DNA of 64,000 nucleotides from Phycisphaeraceae bacterium (GCA_020639195.1 JACKHB010000004.1:310001-374000); one strand, 5' to 3'; shown: positions 48,941 to 59,512, counted from the stretch's first letter. Notes: generated from the sequence alone by a model not told the origin. Numbers and translations: made by a program.

Positions 48941-51900
48941 TCCGCCTGGGTGTCCGTGGCGGGTTTCCTGGTCCCGGTGGCTCGCGCGCCCTGGGCCCGC
49001 GTGATCGCCCCGTTGGGCGTGGTGTCGTCGACGAGGATCGTCGCCGGCCGCTCGTCAACGGGGATCATCAGCCCGGCGGGCTTGCCGGTCCACATCGCGG
49101 CGAGCAGGCGCTTCGCGTCGTCGAGCATCAGTAGCAGACACGGGAGGAGGATGAGGATGACGACGGTGGCGGACATGAGCCCGAAGCTGATGGTGATCGC
49201 CATCGGGATGAGAAAGCGTGCCTGGAGGGACTGCTCGAGCATGAGCGGGCTGAGCCCCAGGACCGTGGTGATGGTGGTGAGGAGAATCGCACGGACGCGG
49301 TTGCGGCCGGCGTCGATGACCGCGTCGTGGACCGACATGCCGTCGCGCCGGCGTTCGTTGTAGAACTCCATGAAAATCAGGGAGTCGTTCACCACCACTC
49401 CCGCCAGCGCGACAAAGCCGATGAGCGAGAGGAACGTCATATTGAAGCCCATGATCAGGTGTCCCCAGATCATGCCGATGGTGGCGAAGGGGATCGCCGT
49501 CATGACGATCAGGGGCTGAACGTAGCTCTTGAAGAGCCACGTCAGCACGATGTAGATGAGCGACATCGCAACGCCCATGCCCAGCGGAAGCGTGCCGAAG
49601 GAGTCCTTCATGTCCTTCTGTCGGCCGCGCTCCAGGATGCGGACGCCGGGGAACTCCGCCGCGAGACCCGCGAGGCGGGGCCGCAGATCGCCCATGACCT
49701 GCTCTGGATTGGTCGCGGCCGTGGCGTCGGCGTTCACGGTGATGGCGCGCTGGCGATCCAGGCGACGGATCGTTGCGAAGCTGGTTCTCTCGTCGAGTCG
49801 GCAGATCTCAGTGAGGGGAACGGGCTCTCCGGAGGGCGAGAGCACGTGCAGTTCTTCGATGGCCGCGAGGCTACGCCGGACTGCCGGCGGATACGTCACG
49901 CGGATGTCGACGCTCTCGCGATTGCCCGCGAAGGTGTAGGCCTCGAGGCCGACGACCGCCGCACGAAGCTGCTGCGCAATATCGGTGACGGTGAACCCAA
50001 GATCGCTGGCGCCGTCGAGCAGCGAGATTCGCAGTTCGCGTTGTCCGGCGTCTGAGTCGTTGTTGATGCCATAGAGGCCGTCGTACTCTCGCAACATCTG
50101 CTCGACGCGCCGGATCACGGCTTCGAGCGCGCTGCCGTCCGGCCCGGTGGCCACCAGCGTAATCGCTGCTCCGCTGGGGCCGCCCGAGACCCCCTCCAGA
50201 CGCAGGCTCTTGAGCCCAGGCGGAGAGCCGACCTGCCGGCGGATGGCGTCGACGATCTGTTTGCTGGTGCGGTCCCGCTCCTCGACCGGCACGAGTTCGA
50301 TGAAGACCTGTCCCAGGTGCGGCTGCTCGACCTCCGGCAACTCACCGTTGACGTCGCCCTGGGCCCCGACCGAGGCGAACACGCTCTTGACCTCAGGCAT
50401 GCCCAGCGCTGCCTGCTCGACGCGCCTCACCACTTCGTCGGTCCGCTCGACGGGCGTCCCGATCGCCATGCGCAGGTTGCCGTTGATCGTCTCGTCGTCG
50501 GAGACCTCGAAGAAGATGAAGGGCAATCGTCCGCCCGCGACCATTCCGAAAGACGCGATCATGACGGCGAGGATGCTCGCGGCAACGAGGTAACGCCTCC
50601 GAATGAGGCGCCGGAGCAGGCCGGCGTACCCCGGGATGAGCATCCCTTGCACGACGCGGTCCCGGGCGTCGTCGAAGCGATGTTCGAGCCGCTCGAGGCG
50701 GCTCTGCGCGCCGCGGGAGCGTCGCCGATCCACGCCGCGCAGGGTGTGCGCCATATGGCTCGGCAGCACGAACAGGGCCTCGACAAGCGAGACGGCCAGG
50801 GCGATGCCCACGACCGCCGGCAGCCACTTGAGGAAGTCACCCATGCGCCCCTCGATGAGCGCCAGCGGCAGGAACGCGGCGACGGTCGTGGTGACCGTGG
50901 CAACCACGGGCCATGTGACCTGCCGGGTGCCCTCGATCGCGGCGGTCCTGGCCTCCTCGCCCTGCTCGTGCCGACGGGTGATGTTCTCGGCGACAACGAT
51001 CGCATCGTCCACCAGCATGCCGACGACAATGATCAGGCCGAACATGGTCAGCAGATTGAGCGTGACGCCCAGCAGGCGCATGGCGACGAGGGTGCCCGCG
51101 ATGGCGACGATCAGGCCCACGCCCACCCAGAAGCTGCTGCGCCAGTTCAGCAGCAGCACGAGCGTGATAAACACAAGGATCCCGCCCGAGACCGCGTTGC
51201 GGGTCAGCAGCTCGAATCGACCGACGATGAATCGAGCGAGGTCGGTCGTGACGATGACCTCGCCCTGGATGGGCGTCTGCTCGGCCCGGTCCAGGCCCAG
51301 GCGATAGGCGCGAATCCGCTCGGACGGCGGGTCCTTGGGTCCGGAGAGCCGCTCGCGGTTGGTGAGGGTGATCTCCTCGCCGCGCAGTCCCGCGGCGTAG
51401 GCCTTGACCATCGCGGCCATGTCGACTGCATCCTGCTCTCCAACCTTGAACACGGTGAGGGAAGCGGCCGGCTTTCCGTTGAGGCGGGCGCGCGTGTCGA
51501 CGTCGGCGAACGTGTCGGAGACGTCGGCGATATCACCGAGGCGCACCACGCGCCCGCCGGGATCGAAGCCCACCACGATCTCTCGCACGCGCGCCGCTCG
51601 CTCCTGGACGGCGACGGTGCGGATGCTCGTGTTCTGCGTGGGCGTGCGGACCGTGCCGCCGGGCAACTCGCGCATCGCGCGATCGATCAGCGAGCTGACC
51701 GCGGGCAGGCTCAGCCGATGCTCCAGGACCGCCCGGGGGTCGACCTCGACCCGGATCTCGTCTACTCGCAGCCCGCTGATTGCGATGTCGCCCATTCCTT
51801 CGAGCGACTTCAGGTCGTCGCGGAGCAGTCGGATGGTCCGCTTGAGGTCCCGCTCATCCGCATCGCCGGCGACCGACAGCACAATCGTCGGGATGTTCGG

Positions 51901-52293
51901 CTCGATCTTCTCGACGATGATGCGGTCGGCGTCCTGGGGCAGGTCCTGGAGCGCATCGACTTTTCGCTTCACCTCCGCGACCTTGTCGTCGATATCGACG
52001 CCGTCCTCGTACTCGATCGTGACCAGGGCGAGCCCCTCCTGCACGGAGGTGCTGATCTCCTTGATGTCGCGGAGGTCCGCGACGGCGTCCTCAATCTTGA
52101 TGGCCAGCGACGCCTCGACCTCTTCGGGCGCTGCGCCGGGGTAGGGCGCCGATACCGAGACCAGGCTCGGCCGAATCTCGGGGAAGAACTCGCGCCGCAG
52201 GCCGAGTCCGAAGATGATTCCGAAGATGAGCGTCGCGGCAGCCAGCAGGTTCGCCAGCACCGGGTTCCGCACGCCGAACCCGGCGAGACTCAT
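48937..52293 (-). CDS. RND-family efflux permease
   Basis: This encodes 1118 residues from ATG 52293, overlapping the upstream adaptor stop as ATGA. It has the twelve-helix RND plan with two large periplasmic loops. Helix 1 is VLANLLAAATLIFGIIFGLG. The proton-relay Asp pair is in VGMLVDDAIVVAENI (TM4 region). Later helices include FLSLIGFVALAGVVVNDSLI. It is closer to the AcrB/MdtB-like efflux side than to heavy-metal CusA, because the metal Met triad is not seen. It would expel drugs, lipids or metabolites using the proton gradient with the adaptor upstream. No outer-membrane TolC gene is in the operon. Confidence 0.96.
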   Translation of the reverse strand: MSLAGFGVRNPVLANLLAAATLIFGIIFGLGLRREFFPEIRPSLVSVSAPYPGAAPEEVEASLAIKIEDAVADLRDIKEISTSVQEGLALVTIEYEDGVDIDDKVAEVKRKVDALQDLPQDADRIIVEKIEPNIPTIVLSVAGDADERDLKRTIRLLRDDLKSLEGMGDIAISGLRVDEIRVEVDPRAVLEHRLSLPAVSSLIDRAMRELPGGTVRTPTQNTSIRTVAVQERAARVREIVVGFDPGGRVVRLGDIADVSDTFADVDTRARLNGKPAASLTVFKVGEQDAVDMAAMVKAYAAGLRGEEITLTNRERLSGPKDPPSERIRAYRLGLDRAEQTPIQGEVIVTTDLARFIVGRFELLTRNAVSGGILVFITLVLLLNWRSSFWVGVGLIVAIAGTLVAMRLLGVTLNLLTMFGLIIVVGMLVDDAIVVAENITRRHEQGEEARTAAIEGTRQVTWPVVATVTTTVAAFLPLALIEGRMGDFLKWLPAVVGIALAVSLVEALFVLPSHMAHTLRGVDRRRSRGAQSRLERLEHRFDDARDRVVQGMLIPGYAGLLRRLIRRRYLVAASILAVMIASFGMVAGGRLPFIFFEVSDDETINGNLRMAIGTPVERTDEVVRRVEQAALGMPEVKSVFASVGAQGDVNGELPEVEQPHLGQVFIELVPVEERDRTSKQIVDAIRRQVGSPPGLKSLRLEGVSGGPSGAAITLVATGPDGSALEAVIRRVEQMLREYDGLYGINNDSDAGQRELRISLLDGASDLGFTVTDIAQQLRAAVVGLEAYTFAGNRESVDIRVTYPPAVRRSLAAIEELHVLSPSGEPVPLTEICRLDERTSFATIRRLDRQRAITVNADATAATNPEQVMGDLRPRLAGLAAEFPGVRILERGRQKDMKDSFGTLPLGMGVAMSLIYIVLTWLFKSYVQPLIVMTAIPFATIGMIWGHLIMGFNMTFLSLIGFVALAGVVVNDSLIFMEFYNERRRDGMSVHDAVIDAGRNRVRAILLTTITTVLGLSPLMLEQSLQARFLIPMAITISFGLMSATVVILILLPCLLLMLDDAKRLLAAMWTGKPAGLMIPVDERPATILVDDTTPNGAITRAQGARATGTRKPATDTQAE

Positions 52294-53678
52294 GGCGCGT
52301 CGCTCCGTTCGCCGTTCGACAGCACCGCCACGCCGTCGTCGATCTCGTCGAGATCGGAGGTGATGACCCGCATGCCGGCCGCGAGCCCTGTCCCGGGCTC
52401 GAGCACGCTCCACTGGCGGGTCGACGGATCGAGTTCCGGGAAGTCTCGCTCAATGTGGTAGGCGATCGAGACCCCCACCGCCCGGGCCACCAGGCTTCCC
52501 TCGTGCTCGGGCGACGCCGCGGCGATGAAGACCTTGTCGTCAACGACTGAGCGACGCGGCACGATCAGCCGGTGTTCGACTCCCGAAGAGAACACGCGGG
52601 CGACCACGTACTGCCCCGGCAGCAGGATGCGACCGTTCCCTCCGGCGGCGAGGATGGTGGTCGCGTCGGGATCGAGCGACTGGCTCACCTCGACGAAGAT
52701 GGTCATGCTGCGTGTTGACGTGGAGGCCTCGGGAGCAATCCGGGCGATCGTGCCCTTCATCAAGTCCGGGTGCGTCCCGTCGGGGTCGTAGCGGGCGGCG
52801 TCACCGATGACGACGCGATCGCCGGGACGGATGTGCCCCGCCGCGGCCAGGGGCACCTGCAGCGGGATCTCCAGGCGTGAGAGGTCGACGAGCCGAGCGA
52901 CGCGCGCACCGCTGGCCACAAACTCACCCTTGCGGAACTCCACTCGCTGGAGAAAGCCATTGAACGGCGCGCTGATGGTCGTGCGATCGAGGTTCTTCTG
53001 CGCGATCTCCACCTGCGCATTCTCCGCGGCGAGGCGGGCATCGAGCTCCGCCTTGCGCGGACCGGTCATCTCGAGTTGCTGCCAGATCGAAGCCGCCTCG
53101 CGCTGGGCGCGGGTGAGGTTCGCGCGAGGCACGTCGATGTCGGCGTCGGTCCCCGCGCCCTGCGCCACGGCGTCGATGATGCGCTTGAGGTCTCGCTCGC
53201 GCAGCTGGACCTCCTCGTCGGCGAGCCCGGCCTGCTCCTCCCATCTCTTGCGCTCCGCCTCCAGGGCATTCAGCTGCGCAGTGATCGCGTCGGCGCGCTG
53301 CTGGGCGGTGGTGAGCTGTCGCTCAAAGTCGAGCCGCTCGAGCGTTACGATCGTTTCGCCCGCGGAAACGCTCGCCCCATCCTCGATCCGATCCTCCCTC
53401 GCATCCACACGAGCCGAGACCTGGGCGGGCAGGTCCACCGCGCGCATGGCGCGGACGACGCCGTGGCCGATCCATGAGCGGCCGACCTCGACCGGGGCGA
53501 CCCGCATCGTCGAGACCACGGGGACGGAGTTCCGGCCGGGCTCCATGGCCGGGGCGGGACGCGTCTGGAACAGGAAGGAGAAGATCCCGATGGCAATAGC
53601 GATAATGCCCACGCCGAGCCCCACGCGCAGGAGAACCGACGTGACGCGCAGGACGCGATGGGACGGGCCGCTGGACAT
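52290..53678 (-). CDS. RND efflux periplasmic adaptor (MFP)
   Basis: This encodes 462 residues from ATG 53678. One membrane anchor lies at about residues 17-37. A lipoyl half (EDGASVSAGETIVTLERLDF) is followed by a coiled coil from about 115-210, the second lipoyl half (RTTISAPFNGFLQRVEFRKG) and a beta-barrel domain (IPLQVPLAAAGHIRPGDRV). It is the first gene of a leftward operon and its stop overlaps the RND permease start as ATGA. It should link that pump to an outer-membrane channel encoded elsewhere. Confidence 0.94.
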   Translation of the reverse strand: MSSGPSHRVLRVTSVLLRVGLGVGIIAIAIGIFSFLFQTRPAPAMEPGRNSVPVVSTMRVAPVEVGRSWIGHGVVRAMRAVDLPAQVSARVDAREDRIEDGASVSAGETIVTLERLDFERQLTTAQQRADAITAQLNALEAERKRWEEQAGLADEEVQLRERDLKRIIDAVAQGAGTDADIDVPRANLTRAQREAASIWQQLEMTGPRKAELDARLAAENAQVEIAQKNLDRTTISAPFNGFLQRVEFRKGEFVASGARVARLVDLSRLEIPLQVPLAAAGHIRPGDRVVIGDAARYDPDGTHPDLMKGTIARIAPEASTSTRSMTIFVEVSQSLDPDATTILAAGGNGRILLPGQYVVARVFSSGVEHRLIVPRRSVVDDKVFIAAASPEHEGSLVARAVGVSIAYHIERDFPELDPSTRQWSVLEPGTGLAAGMRVITSDLDEIDDGVAVLSNGERSDAP

Positions 53679-53765
53679 GGCGTTGGAAATCCTCGCGCTG
53701 CGCGGGTCTCCCCGCGGGTTCGGCCGTGCGATCGTAGGCCCAGGCGCTCTCGCGGTTGCGTCGCG

Positions 53766-55289
53766 CTAGGCCGTGACGAAGCGGCCCAGCAGCATCGAGA
53801 GCGACGTGACGATCACGATCCCGATGAAGTTGAGCATGAGCCCCGCCCGGGCCATCTGCCGGACCTGGATGAACCCCGATCCAAAGACGATCGCGTTGGG
53901 GGGTGTCGCGACCGGCAGCATGAACCCGCAACTCGCGGCGAGGGTGACGGGGATCAACGCGGTGAGGTCGTCCACGCCCATCGCCGGCGCGGCCTCGACC
54001 AGCACCGGCAGCAACGCCGTGACGAGAGCGGTGTTGCTGGCCAGTTCACTCAGGAACACGGTGGCCGTGGTCAGCACCAGGAGGAGCGCGACGGTCGGCA
54101 CCTCCCCGAGCCCGGCGAACGCGCGCCCAAGGAACAGGTCCACGTTCGTGGCGCTCAGACCCTTGGCCAGCGCGAGGCCGCCGCCGAACAGCATGAGGAC
54201 CCCCCAGGGCAGCCTCACCGCGTGGTCCCAGTCCATGACAAACGTGCGGCACGAACGATCGGTCGGCAGCACGAACAGCACCAGCGCACCGGCCATCGCG
54301 ATCATGGGATCGGAGAGGGACCGCAGCCAGGCGATGCCGTGCGACTCGCCGATCGCGACAATCGCATCGCGCGACAGCCACAGCGCGACGGTCGTACAGA
54401 ATGTGAGAAACACGCACCACTCGGCGCGGCTCATGCGGCCGAGCGCGCGGAGCTCGTCCCGGATCATCTCCCTGCCGCCGGGCAGCGCCTCGAGACGGAT
54501 CGGGAACGCACGCCGGGTCATGTAGAGCCACGCCACGGGCAGGAAGACGACGACGATCGGGAGGCCCAGGACCATCCACCGGGCGAAGGAGATCGTCGTG
54601 CCCAATCTCTCGCGCGCGAAGCTGGCGAAGAAACTGTTGGGCGGCGTGCCGATCAGTGTGCCCATGCCACCGATCGACGCGGCGTAGGCGATCGAGAGCA
54701 GCAGGCATGTGGCGAACGCCGCCACCTTTGGATCGTCGTGGGGGGCCGACAGCCCCATGCGCGACACCACCAGACTCACCACGCTCATCCCGATGGGCAG
54801 CAGCATGATCGTGGTGGCGGTGTTGGAGACAAACATGCTCAGCATGGCTGTGGCGATCATGAACCCCGCGATCAGGCGGGATGGGCGCGTTCCGACCGCA
54901 AGGATCGTGAGCAGGGCAATCCTCCGATGCAGCCCCCACCGCTGCATCGCCAGGCCGAGGATGAACCCGCCCATGAACAGGAAGATGATCTCGTCGGCGT
55001 AGCGAGAAGCGGTGTCCTTGGCCGACAACACGCCAAGAAGCGGGAACAGCACGACGGGGAGCAGCGCCGTCGCCGCGATGGGAATGGCCTCGGTCAGCCA
55101 CCAGGTCGCCATCAGAGTCGCGACTGCCACGCACGCGCGCCCGGCACCGGTGAGGCCTGCGATCACCCGCCCCGCCTCGTCGAACCGCGCGCTGGGCGCC
55201 AGGCTCGCCACCAGGATGGCGATCGCCGGCCCAACGAACAGGCCGATCAGCCGCGTCCGGCGCGTCCAGTCCGTCTTTGCATGGGCCAT
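53766..55289 (-). CDS. DASS/SLC13-family anion-sodium symporter
   Basis: This encodes 507 residues. I chose ATG 55289 with GGAG nine bases before; ATG 55328 would add 13 residues without a site. About twelve helices include the two SNT motifs of the family: MFVSNTATTIMLLPIG and FLSELASNTALVTALLPV. IGGMGTLIGTPPNSFFASFA and PVATPPNAIVFGSG are the matching hairpin tips. It would import dicarboxylates, sulfate or similar anions with Na. The substrate is not resolvable. It diverges from mgtE across 47 bp. Confidence 0.93.
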   Translation of the reverse strand: MAHAKTDWTRRTRLIGLFVGPAIAILVASLAPSARFDEAGRVIAGLTGAGRACVAVATLMATWWLTEAIPIAATALLPVVLFPLLGVLSAKDTASRYADEIIFLFMGGFILGLAMQRWGLHRRIALLTILAVGTRPSRLIAGFMIATAMLSMFVSNTATTIMLLPIGMSVVSLVVSRMGLSAPHDDPKVAAFATCLLLSIAYAASIGGMGTLIGTPPNSFFASFARERLGTTISFARWMVLGLPIVVVFLPVAWLYMTRRAFPIRLEALPGGREMIRDELRALGRMSRAEWCVFLTFCTTVALWLSRDAIVAIGESHGIAWLRSLSDPMIAMAGALVLFVLPTDRSCRTFVMDWDHAVRLPWGVLMLFGGGLALAKGLSATNVDLFLGRAFAGLGEVPTVALLLVLTTATVFLSELASNTALVTALLPVLVEAAPAMGVDDLTALIPVTLAASCGFMLPVATPPNAIVFGSGFIQVRQMARAGLMLNFIGIVIVTSLSMLLGRFVTA

Positions 55290-55336
55290 GCGCGGCGCTC
55301 CGGAGACGATCCCCTCGAACCCTACCATGCCCGGCG

Positions 55337-56719
55337 ATGAATCCCACCGTCCAGCTGCTCGAGCCCGAACTGCGCGAACTCGTCGCGGAGGGAAAGTATC
55401 GCGAGTTGCGGCAAGCCTTGCACGGCATGCACTTCGAGGACGTGGCGGATGTGCTTGAGATGCTCGAGCCCGACGAGGCGTCGGTGGTCTTCCGGGTGCT
55501 GCCGCGTGAGAGCGCCGGTGACGTGTTCGCCTCGCTGGACTCGGACCTGCAAGAGGAAATCGTGCGGCAACTGGGCGAGGGAAAGGCGCTTCGCGTCATC
55601 GAGTCGATGGACCCCGACGACCGCGCCGCGGTGCTGGAAGAGTTGCCCGCCCAGGTCGCCCAGCGCCTGATCAACGCGATGAGCCCGGAAAACCGGCGGG
55701 TCACGCAGCTGATCCTGGGCTATCCCGAGGAGAGCGTCGGGCGCCTCATGACTCCCGACTACGTGCGCGTCCCTCAAGACCGCACGGTTCAGCAGGCGAT
55801 CGATCACATCCGAAGGCACGGGCGCGACGCGGAGACGATCCACTGGGTCTTTGTGGTCGACGATCGGGGACGGCTGACAGCCGACGTCCACATCCGCAAG
55901 CTGCTGCTCGCGGATCCATCCCAGCCGCTGACGGACCTCCTGATCGATCGATTCATCGCGCTGCATCCCACCGACGATCAGGAAGAGGCCGTGCGCGTGA
56001 TGAACCGCTACGACCGCACCGCCCTCCCGGTCGTCGATGACGCCGGTGTGCTGCTGGGGATCATCACCTACGACGACATCGCCGACGTGGCCGAGGCCGA
56101 GGCCACGGAGGACATCCAGATGCTCGGTGGCGTCAGCGTGCTCGAGACGCCGTATCTCGACACACCACACACCACGATGCTGCGAAAGCGCGGGGGATGG
56201 CTCGCGCTGCTGTTCGTCGGCCAGATCATCACCGTGGCCGTGCTCAGCGCGTTCCGGCAGCGCCTCGAAGCGGCCATCGTGCTCGCGTTGTTCATCCCGC
56301 TCGTGATCTCATGCGGCGGGAATTCCGGGAGCCAGGCGGCCACGCTCGTGACGCGCGCCCTGGCACTCGATGAGCTCTCACCGGGCGACTGGCTGCGGGT
56401 GGTGAGGCGCGAACTGCTGACCGGACTCGGTCTGGGGGTGGGGCTCGGCCTGCTCGGGGTCGCGACGGCCTTGCTCTGGATGTCCGTGGGCACGGCGCAG
56501 ACCTCCTCGCCGGTGGGACTCTCGCTGACCGTGGGGCTGGGCATCCTGAGCGTGGTGATGTGGGGAACGGTCCTGGGCTCGCTGCTGCCGATCGCGCTCA
56601 GCCGGGCAGGCCTCGATCCCGCAGCCGCAAGCACTCCGCTGGTCGCGACGCTGATGGACGCCAGCGGCATGCTGATCTATCTCGGGTTCGCGGTGGTGCT
56701 GCTGCGGGGCGCGATCTGA
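55337..56719 (+). CDS. mgtE: Magnesium transporter MgtE
   Basis: This encodes 460 residues from ATG 55337. Domain order is canonical: an N-terminal superhelical domain (LHGMHFEDVADVLEMLEPDE), a tandem CBS pair with TPDYVRVPQDRTVQQAIDHI and NRYDRTALPVVDDAGVLLGI, a connecting helix, then five transmembrane helices with the family motif CGGNSGSQAATLVTRALA. The cytosolic domains sense Mg and gate the pore. It is transcribed alone, divergent from the DASS transporter and 58 bp before the ClC gene. Confidence 0.96.
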   Translation: MNPTVQLLEPELRELVAEGKYRELRQALHGMHFEDVADVLEMLEPDEASVVFRVLPRESAGDVFASLDSDLQEEIVRQLGEGKALRVIESMDPDDRAAVLEELPAQVAQRLINAMSPENRRVTQLILGYPEESVGRLMTPDYVRVPQDRTVQQAIDHIRRHGRDAETIHWVFVVDDRGRLTADVHIRKLLLADPSQPLTDLLIDRFIALHPTDDQEEAVRVMNRYDRTALPVVDDAGVLLGIITYDDIADVAEAEATEDIQMLGGVSVLETPYLDTPHTTMLRKRGGWLALLFVGQIITVAVLSAFRQRLEAAIVLALFIPLVISCGGNSGSQAATLVTRALALDELSPGDWLRVVRRELLTGLGLGVGLGLLGVATALLWMSVGTAQTSSPVGLSLTVGLGILSVVMWGTVLGSLLPIALSRAGLDPAAASTPLVATLMDASGMLIYLGFAVVLLRGAI

Positions 56720-56777
56720 TTCGCGCACCCGACCTCACTGCCGGATCGGATCCACTTCCTACACTTGCCCCCCTTCC

Positions 56778-58595
56778 ATGGCAGAGTCCCGGGCCCATTC
56801 TCTCGCTCGCGTGCTGGCGCGCATGGGCTTCGAGCGTGATTGGCACCTCGTGTTCATCGGCGCCGGCGTCGGCGTGGTGACGGGGCTGGGCGCCGTCGGA
56901 TTCGACGAGGCGCTCGTGTGGTCCCGAGACAAGGTCGCCTGGGCCGGCGAGCACCTTGGTCTGTGGATCATCCTGCTCGTGCCGCTGATCGGCATGGCCC
57001 TGACCGGCGTGCTCGTGCATCGATTCGCCAGCGAGGCTCGGGGGCACGGCGTGCCTCAGGTCATGGCGGCCCTGATCCAGAAGGGCGGCGTGATCCCCGC
57101 ACGTATCGGGATCGTCAAAGTCATCGCTTCGATCTTCACCGTTGCCAGCGGCGGGTCAGCCGGCACGGAGGGCCCGATCGTCCAGATTGGGGCCACCGCA
57201 GGATCGGTCGCCGGTCGAAGACTCAAGATCCCCCGAGAGCATCTGCGAACCTTGGTCGGCTGCGGGGCCGCGGCGGGCATCTCCGCGATCTTCAACGCGC
57301 CCATCGCGGGCGTGTTCTTCGTGCTCGAGATCCTGCTTCGCGATTTCTCCCTGCGCACGTTCAGCCCGATCGTCATCTCCAGCGTGTTCTCGGCTGTGAC
57401 CATGCAGGCCCTGCGCGGGGCGAACAACCCGATCTTTCCCGTCGGGCAGGGACTCCACGAGGCGAGCTTCGGCGCCGCGGAACTCCCGAGCTATCTGCTC
57501 CTCGGGGCCGTGTGCGGGCTGATCGCCGTCGGATTCAACCGGATGCTGCACGCCTGCGAGGACATCTACGCGCGCGTTCGGCTGCATCCCGTGCTCAAGC
57601 CTGTCTCCGGCGCCGCGCTGCTGATCGTGGTGGGCGGCGCGACGCTGCTGCTGTCTCGCGCCGCCGGGGCGGCCGGCACACCCGCCGAGGTCCCCGCGGT
57701 GTTTGGCAACGGCTATGACATCATCGGGAACCTTCTCGACCCGACTTCGTTCCTTCCCGGCGAGAGCCTGGTCCCGACGGCCCTCTGGTTCCTCGCGTTG
57801 CTCGTGGTGCTGAAGGGAATCGCCACGACGCTCACGCTCGGATCTGGCGGATCGGGCGGCGTCTTCGCGCCGAGTCTGTTCCTCGGAGCCACGGCCGGCG
57901 CCGCGGTCGGCGTGGGCCTCGAGCACCTCTCGCTCATGCCAGACGGCAGCAGCCCCGCCGCCTATGCCCTGGTCGGCATGGCCGCGGTGGTCGCCGGATC
58001 CACTCACGCGCCGCTCACGGCCATCCTGATCCTCTTCGAGCTGACCCGGAACATCTATGTGATGCTCCCGATCATGCTTGCCGCGATCGTCGCGACGGGC
58101 GTGGCGCAGCTGATCGAGCGGGACTCGATCTACACGTACAAGCTCCGTCGCATGGGCCTGGCGATCGGTCTGGCCGGCGACTTCAGTCTCCTGCGCCGCA
58201 TCACGGCCGGCTCCTGCCCGACGACACCGCTTCCCGATGAGCGGATCTACGCGTCGGACCCGCTGAGCAAGCTCATCACGCTCCATGCCACCCATAACGT
58301 GCCGGACTTTGTCGTCGTGGATCAGGACGGCGTGTACATGGGCATGGTCACGGGAGCGGACATCCGCACCGCGCTAATTGACCGTGAGGCTATCCCGCTG
58401 CTGCTGGTGGCCGAACTGCTGCGATCCGACCTGCCAACGGTCTCACCCGATGAGACGCTCGACACCGTGATGGACAAGTTTGCCCGATTTGAGGTCGCGA
58501 GCCTGGGGATGGTGACGAGCGCCCGAAAGCCCCTGGCCATCCTCTCGCGTTCACAGGTCATGAAGCGATACCAGGAAGAGCTCGATCGAAGCTGA
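56778..58595 (+). CDS. ClC-family chloride channel/antiporter with CBS domains
   Basis: This encodes 605 residues from ATG 56778. The ion-path motifs are GGSAGTEGPIVQIGA (including the gating-type Glu), and GSGGSGGVFAPSLFLGA before the second pore region. About ten hydrophobic helices span residues 25-440. Residues about 475-600 are a CBS pair (YASDPLSKLITLHATHN, then VSPDETLDTVMDKFARFE). Whether it is a channel or a chloride/proton antiporter cannot be decided here, since the proton Glu at the inner site was not identified. It follows mgtE by 58 bp. Confidence 0.94.
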   Translation: MAESRAHSLARVLARMGFERDWHLVFIGAGVGVVTGLGAVGFDEALVWSRDKVAWAGEHLGLWIILLVPLIGMALTGVLVHRFASEARGHGVPQVMAALIQKGGVIPARIGIVKVIASIFTVASGGSAGTEGPIVQIGATAGSVAGRRLKIPREHLRTLVGCGAAAGISAIFNAPIAGVFFVLEILLRDFSLRTFSPIVISSVFSAVTMQALRGANNPIFPVGQGLHEASFGAAELPSYLLLGAVCGLIAVGFNRMLHACEDIYARVRLHPVLKPVSGAALLIVVGGATLLLSRAAGAAGTPAEVPAVFGNGYDIIGNLLDPTSFLPGESLVPTALWFLALLVVLKGIATTLTLGSGGSGGVFAPSLFLGATAGAAVGVGLEHLSLMPDGSSPAAYALVGMAAVVAGSTHAPLTAILILFELTRNIYVMLPIMLAAIVATGVAQLIERDSIYTYKLRRMGLAIGLAGDFSLLRRITAGSCPTTPLPDERIYASDPLSKLITLHATHNVPDFVVVDQDGVYMGMVTGADIRTALIDREAIPLLLVAELLRSDLPTVSPDETLDTVMDKFARFEVASLGMVTSARKPLAILSRSQVMKRYQEELDRS

Positions 58596-58747
58596 TCGCA
58601 GTCTGTTCGCGGCCTGATTCCCCGCATGAATCGACACGAACCGCTTTTCCGCCGACGCCGCTTCTGGTAGCCTACCTACTGGGGGTTTCTCAGCGGCGGA
58701 GAGAGTGCCGGTCACCGACGGGCCGTGTTGCGGCCGGGAGGGTGATG

Positions 58748-59512
58748 ATGCACGAGCGCCGAAACCTGGTCGTGTTCACGCTGCTCTTTGCGGCTCTGCT
58801 CTGGGGGCTCGTGGCCTGGCTTGTGGCCCCCGATTATCTCAAGGAGCTGCCCCCGTCGGTTGGATGGCACAAGGCCGCTTCGCTGGTTGCCCTTTGCGCG
58901 TTTGGGGTGTTCGCGGCCTACGTCTCCTGGGTTGAAGACAAGCTCCCCGAGCAATTGATGGGCAGGACCGGCGGCAGAGCCTTCGAGCAGGACGGCCTCC
59001 TGTTCATGCCGATGATCCGAGTGGCCGAAGTCGAAGGGCGACCCAACCACTGCGAACTCAGCGTGTACTACGAGAACCGCTTCAGCGGCGACTGCGAGGC
59101 GGTTATCCACCTGCGCCCCGACGACGCCGCGTTCTTCAGCCATCACGGCGCGCGCGAGGTCCACTTCGGGTTCCGTTGTCCCGGCGGGGCGTTCGGGGTC
59201 GTCCACCAGCCCATCGCGATCCGCCGCAAACTCCAGGGCATGCCGGTGCGCGTGCAAGTCGCCGCGGCTGTTCGATACCCCAAGACCCATGGCCAGAAGC
59301 TGCGCTCCCGCCGCGGTCAGCCCTGTGGCACCTTCGACGTCGACTGGGCCCTGGCGTACAGACAGTCCTCTCACGAACTCGGCGGCGAGATCAAGCTCGC
59401 CGATCCCGCCACGCTGAGCCTGGTTCTGCCCGACGATGTCGACGACGACATCCGCCGGGGTGACTTCCGCATTGAGCCGATCTCCGAGCCGCTGAGCGCG
59501 AAGATCGCCTGA
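58748..59512 (+). CDS. Two-helix membrane protein, unknown function
   Basis: This encodes 254 residues. GGAGG at 58737-58741 is six bases before ATG 58748; ATG 58745 and GTG 58742 are closer to it and possible. Two helices occur at about residues 8-26 and 42-59, then a cytosolic or periplasmic domain of about 190 residues. That domain has GLLFMPMIRVAEVEGRPNHC, HLRPDDAAFFSHHGAREVHF and a late GTFDVDWALAYRQ. It reads like a beta-sandwich domain. No known family is recognised. A TAGCCT stretch at 58668-58673 may be its -10 box. Confidence 0.7.
   Translation: MHERRNLVVFTLLFAALLWGLVAWLVAPDYLKELPPSVGWHKAASLVALCAFGVFAAYVSWVEDKLPEQLMGRTGGRAFEQDGLLFMPMIRVAEVEGRPNHCELSVYYENRFSGDCEAVIHLRPDDAAFFSHHGAREVHFGFRCPGGAFGVVHQPIAIRRKLQGMPVRVQVAAAVRYPKTHGQKLRSRRGQPCGTFDVDWALAYRQSSHELGGEIKLADPATLSLVLPDDVDDDIRRGDFRIEPISEPLSAKIA

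Noticed and set aside
58666..58676. GGTAGCCTACC palindrome upstream of the membrane gene at 58748
   Set aside because: Only five pairs and a single copy; it may simply be a TAGCCT -10 box.
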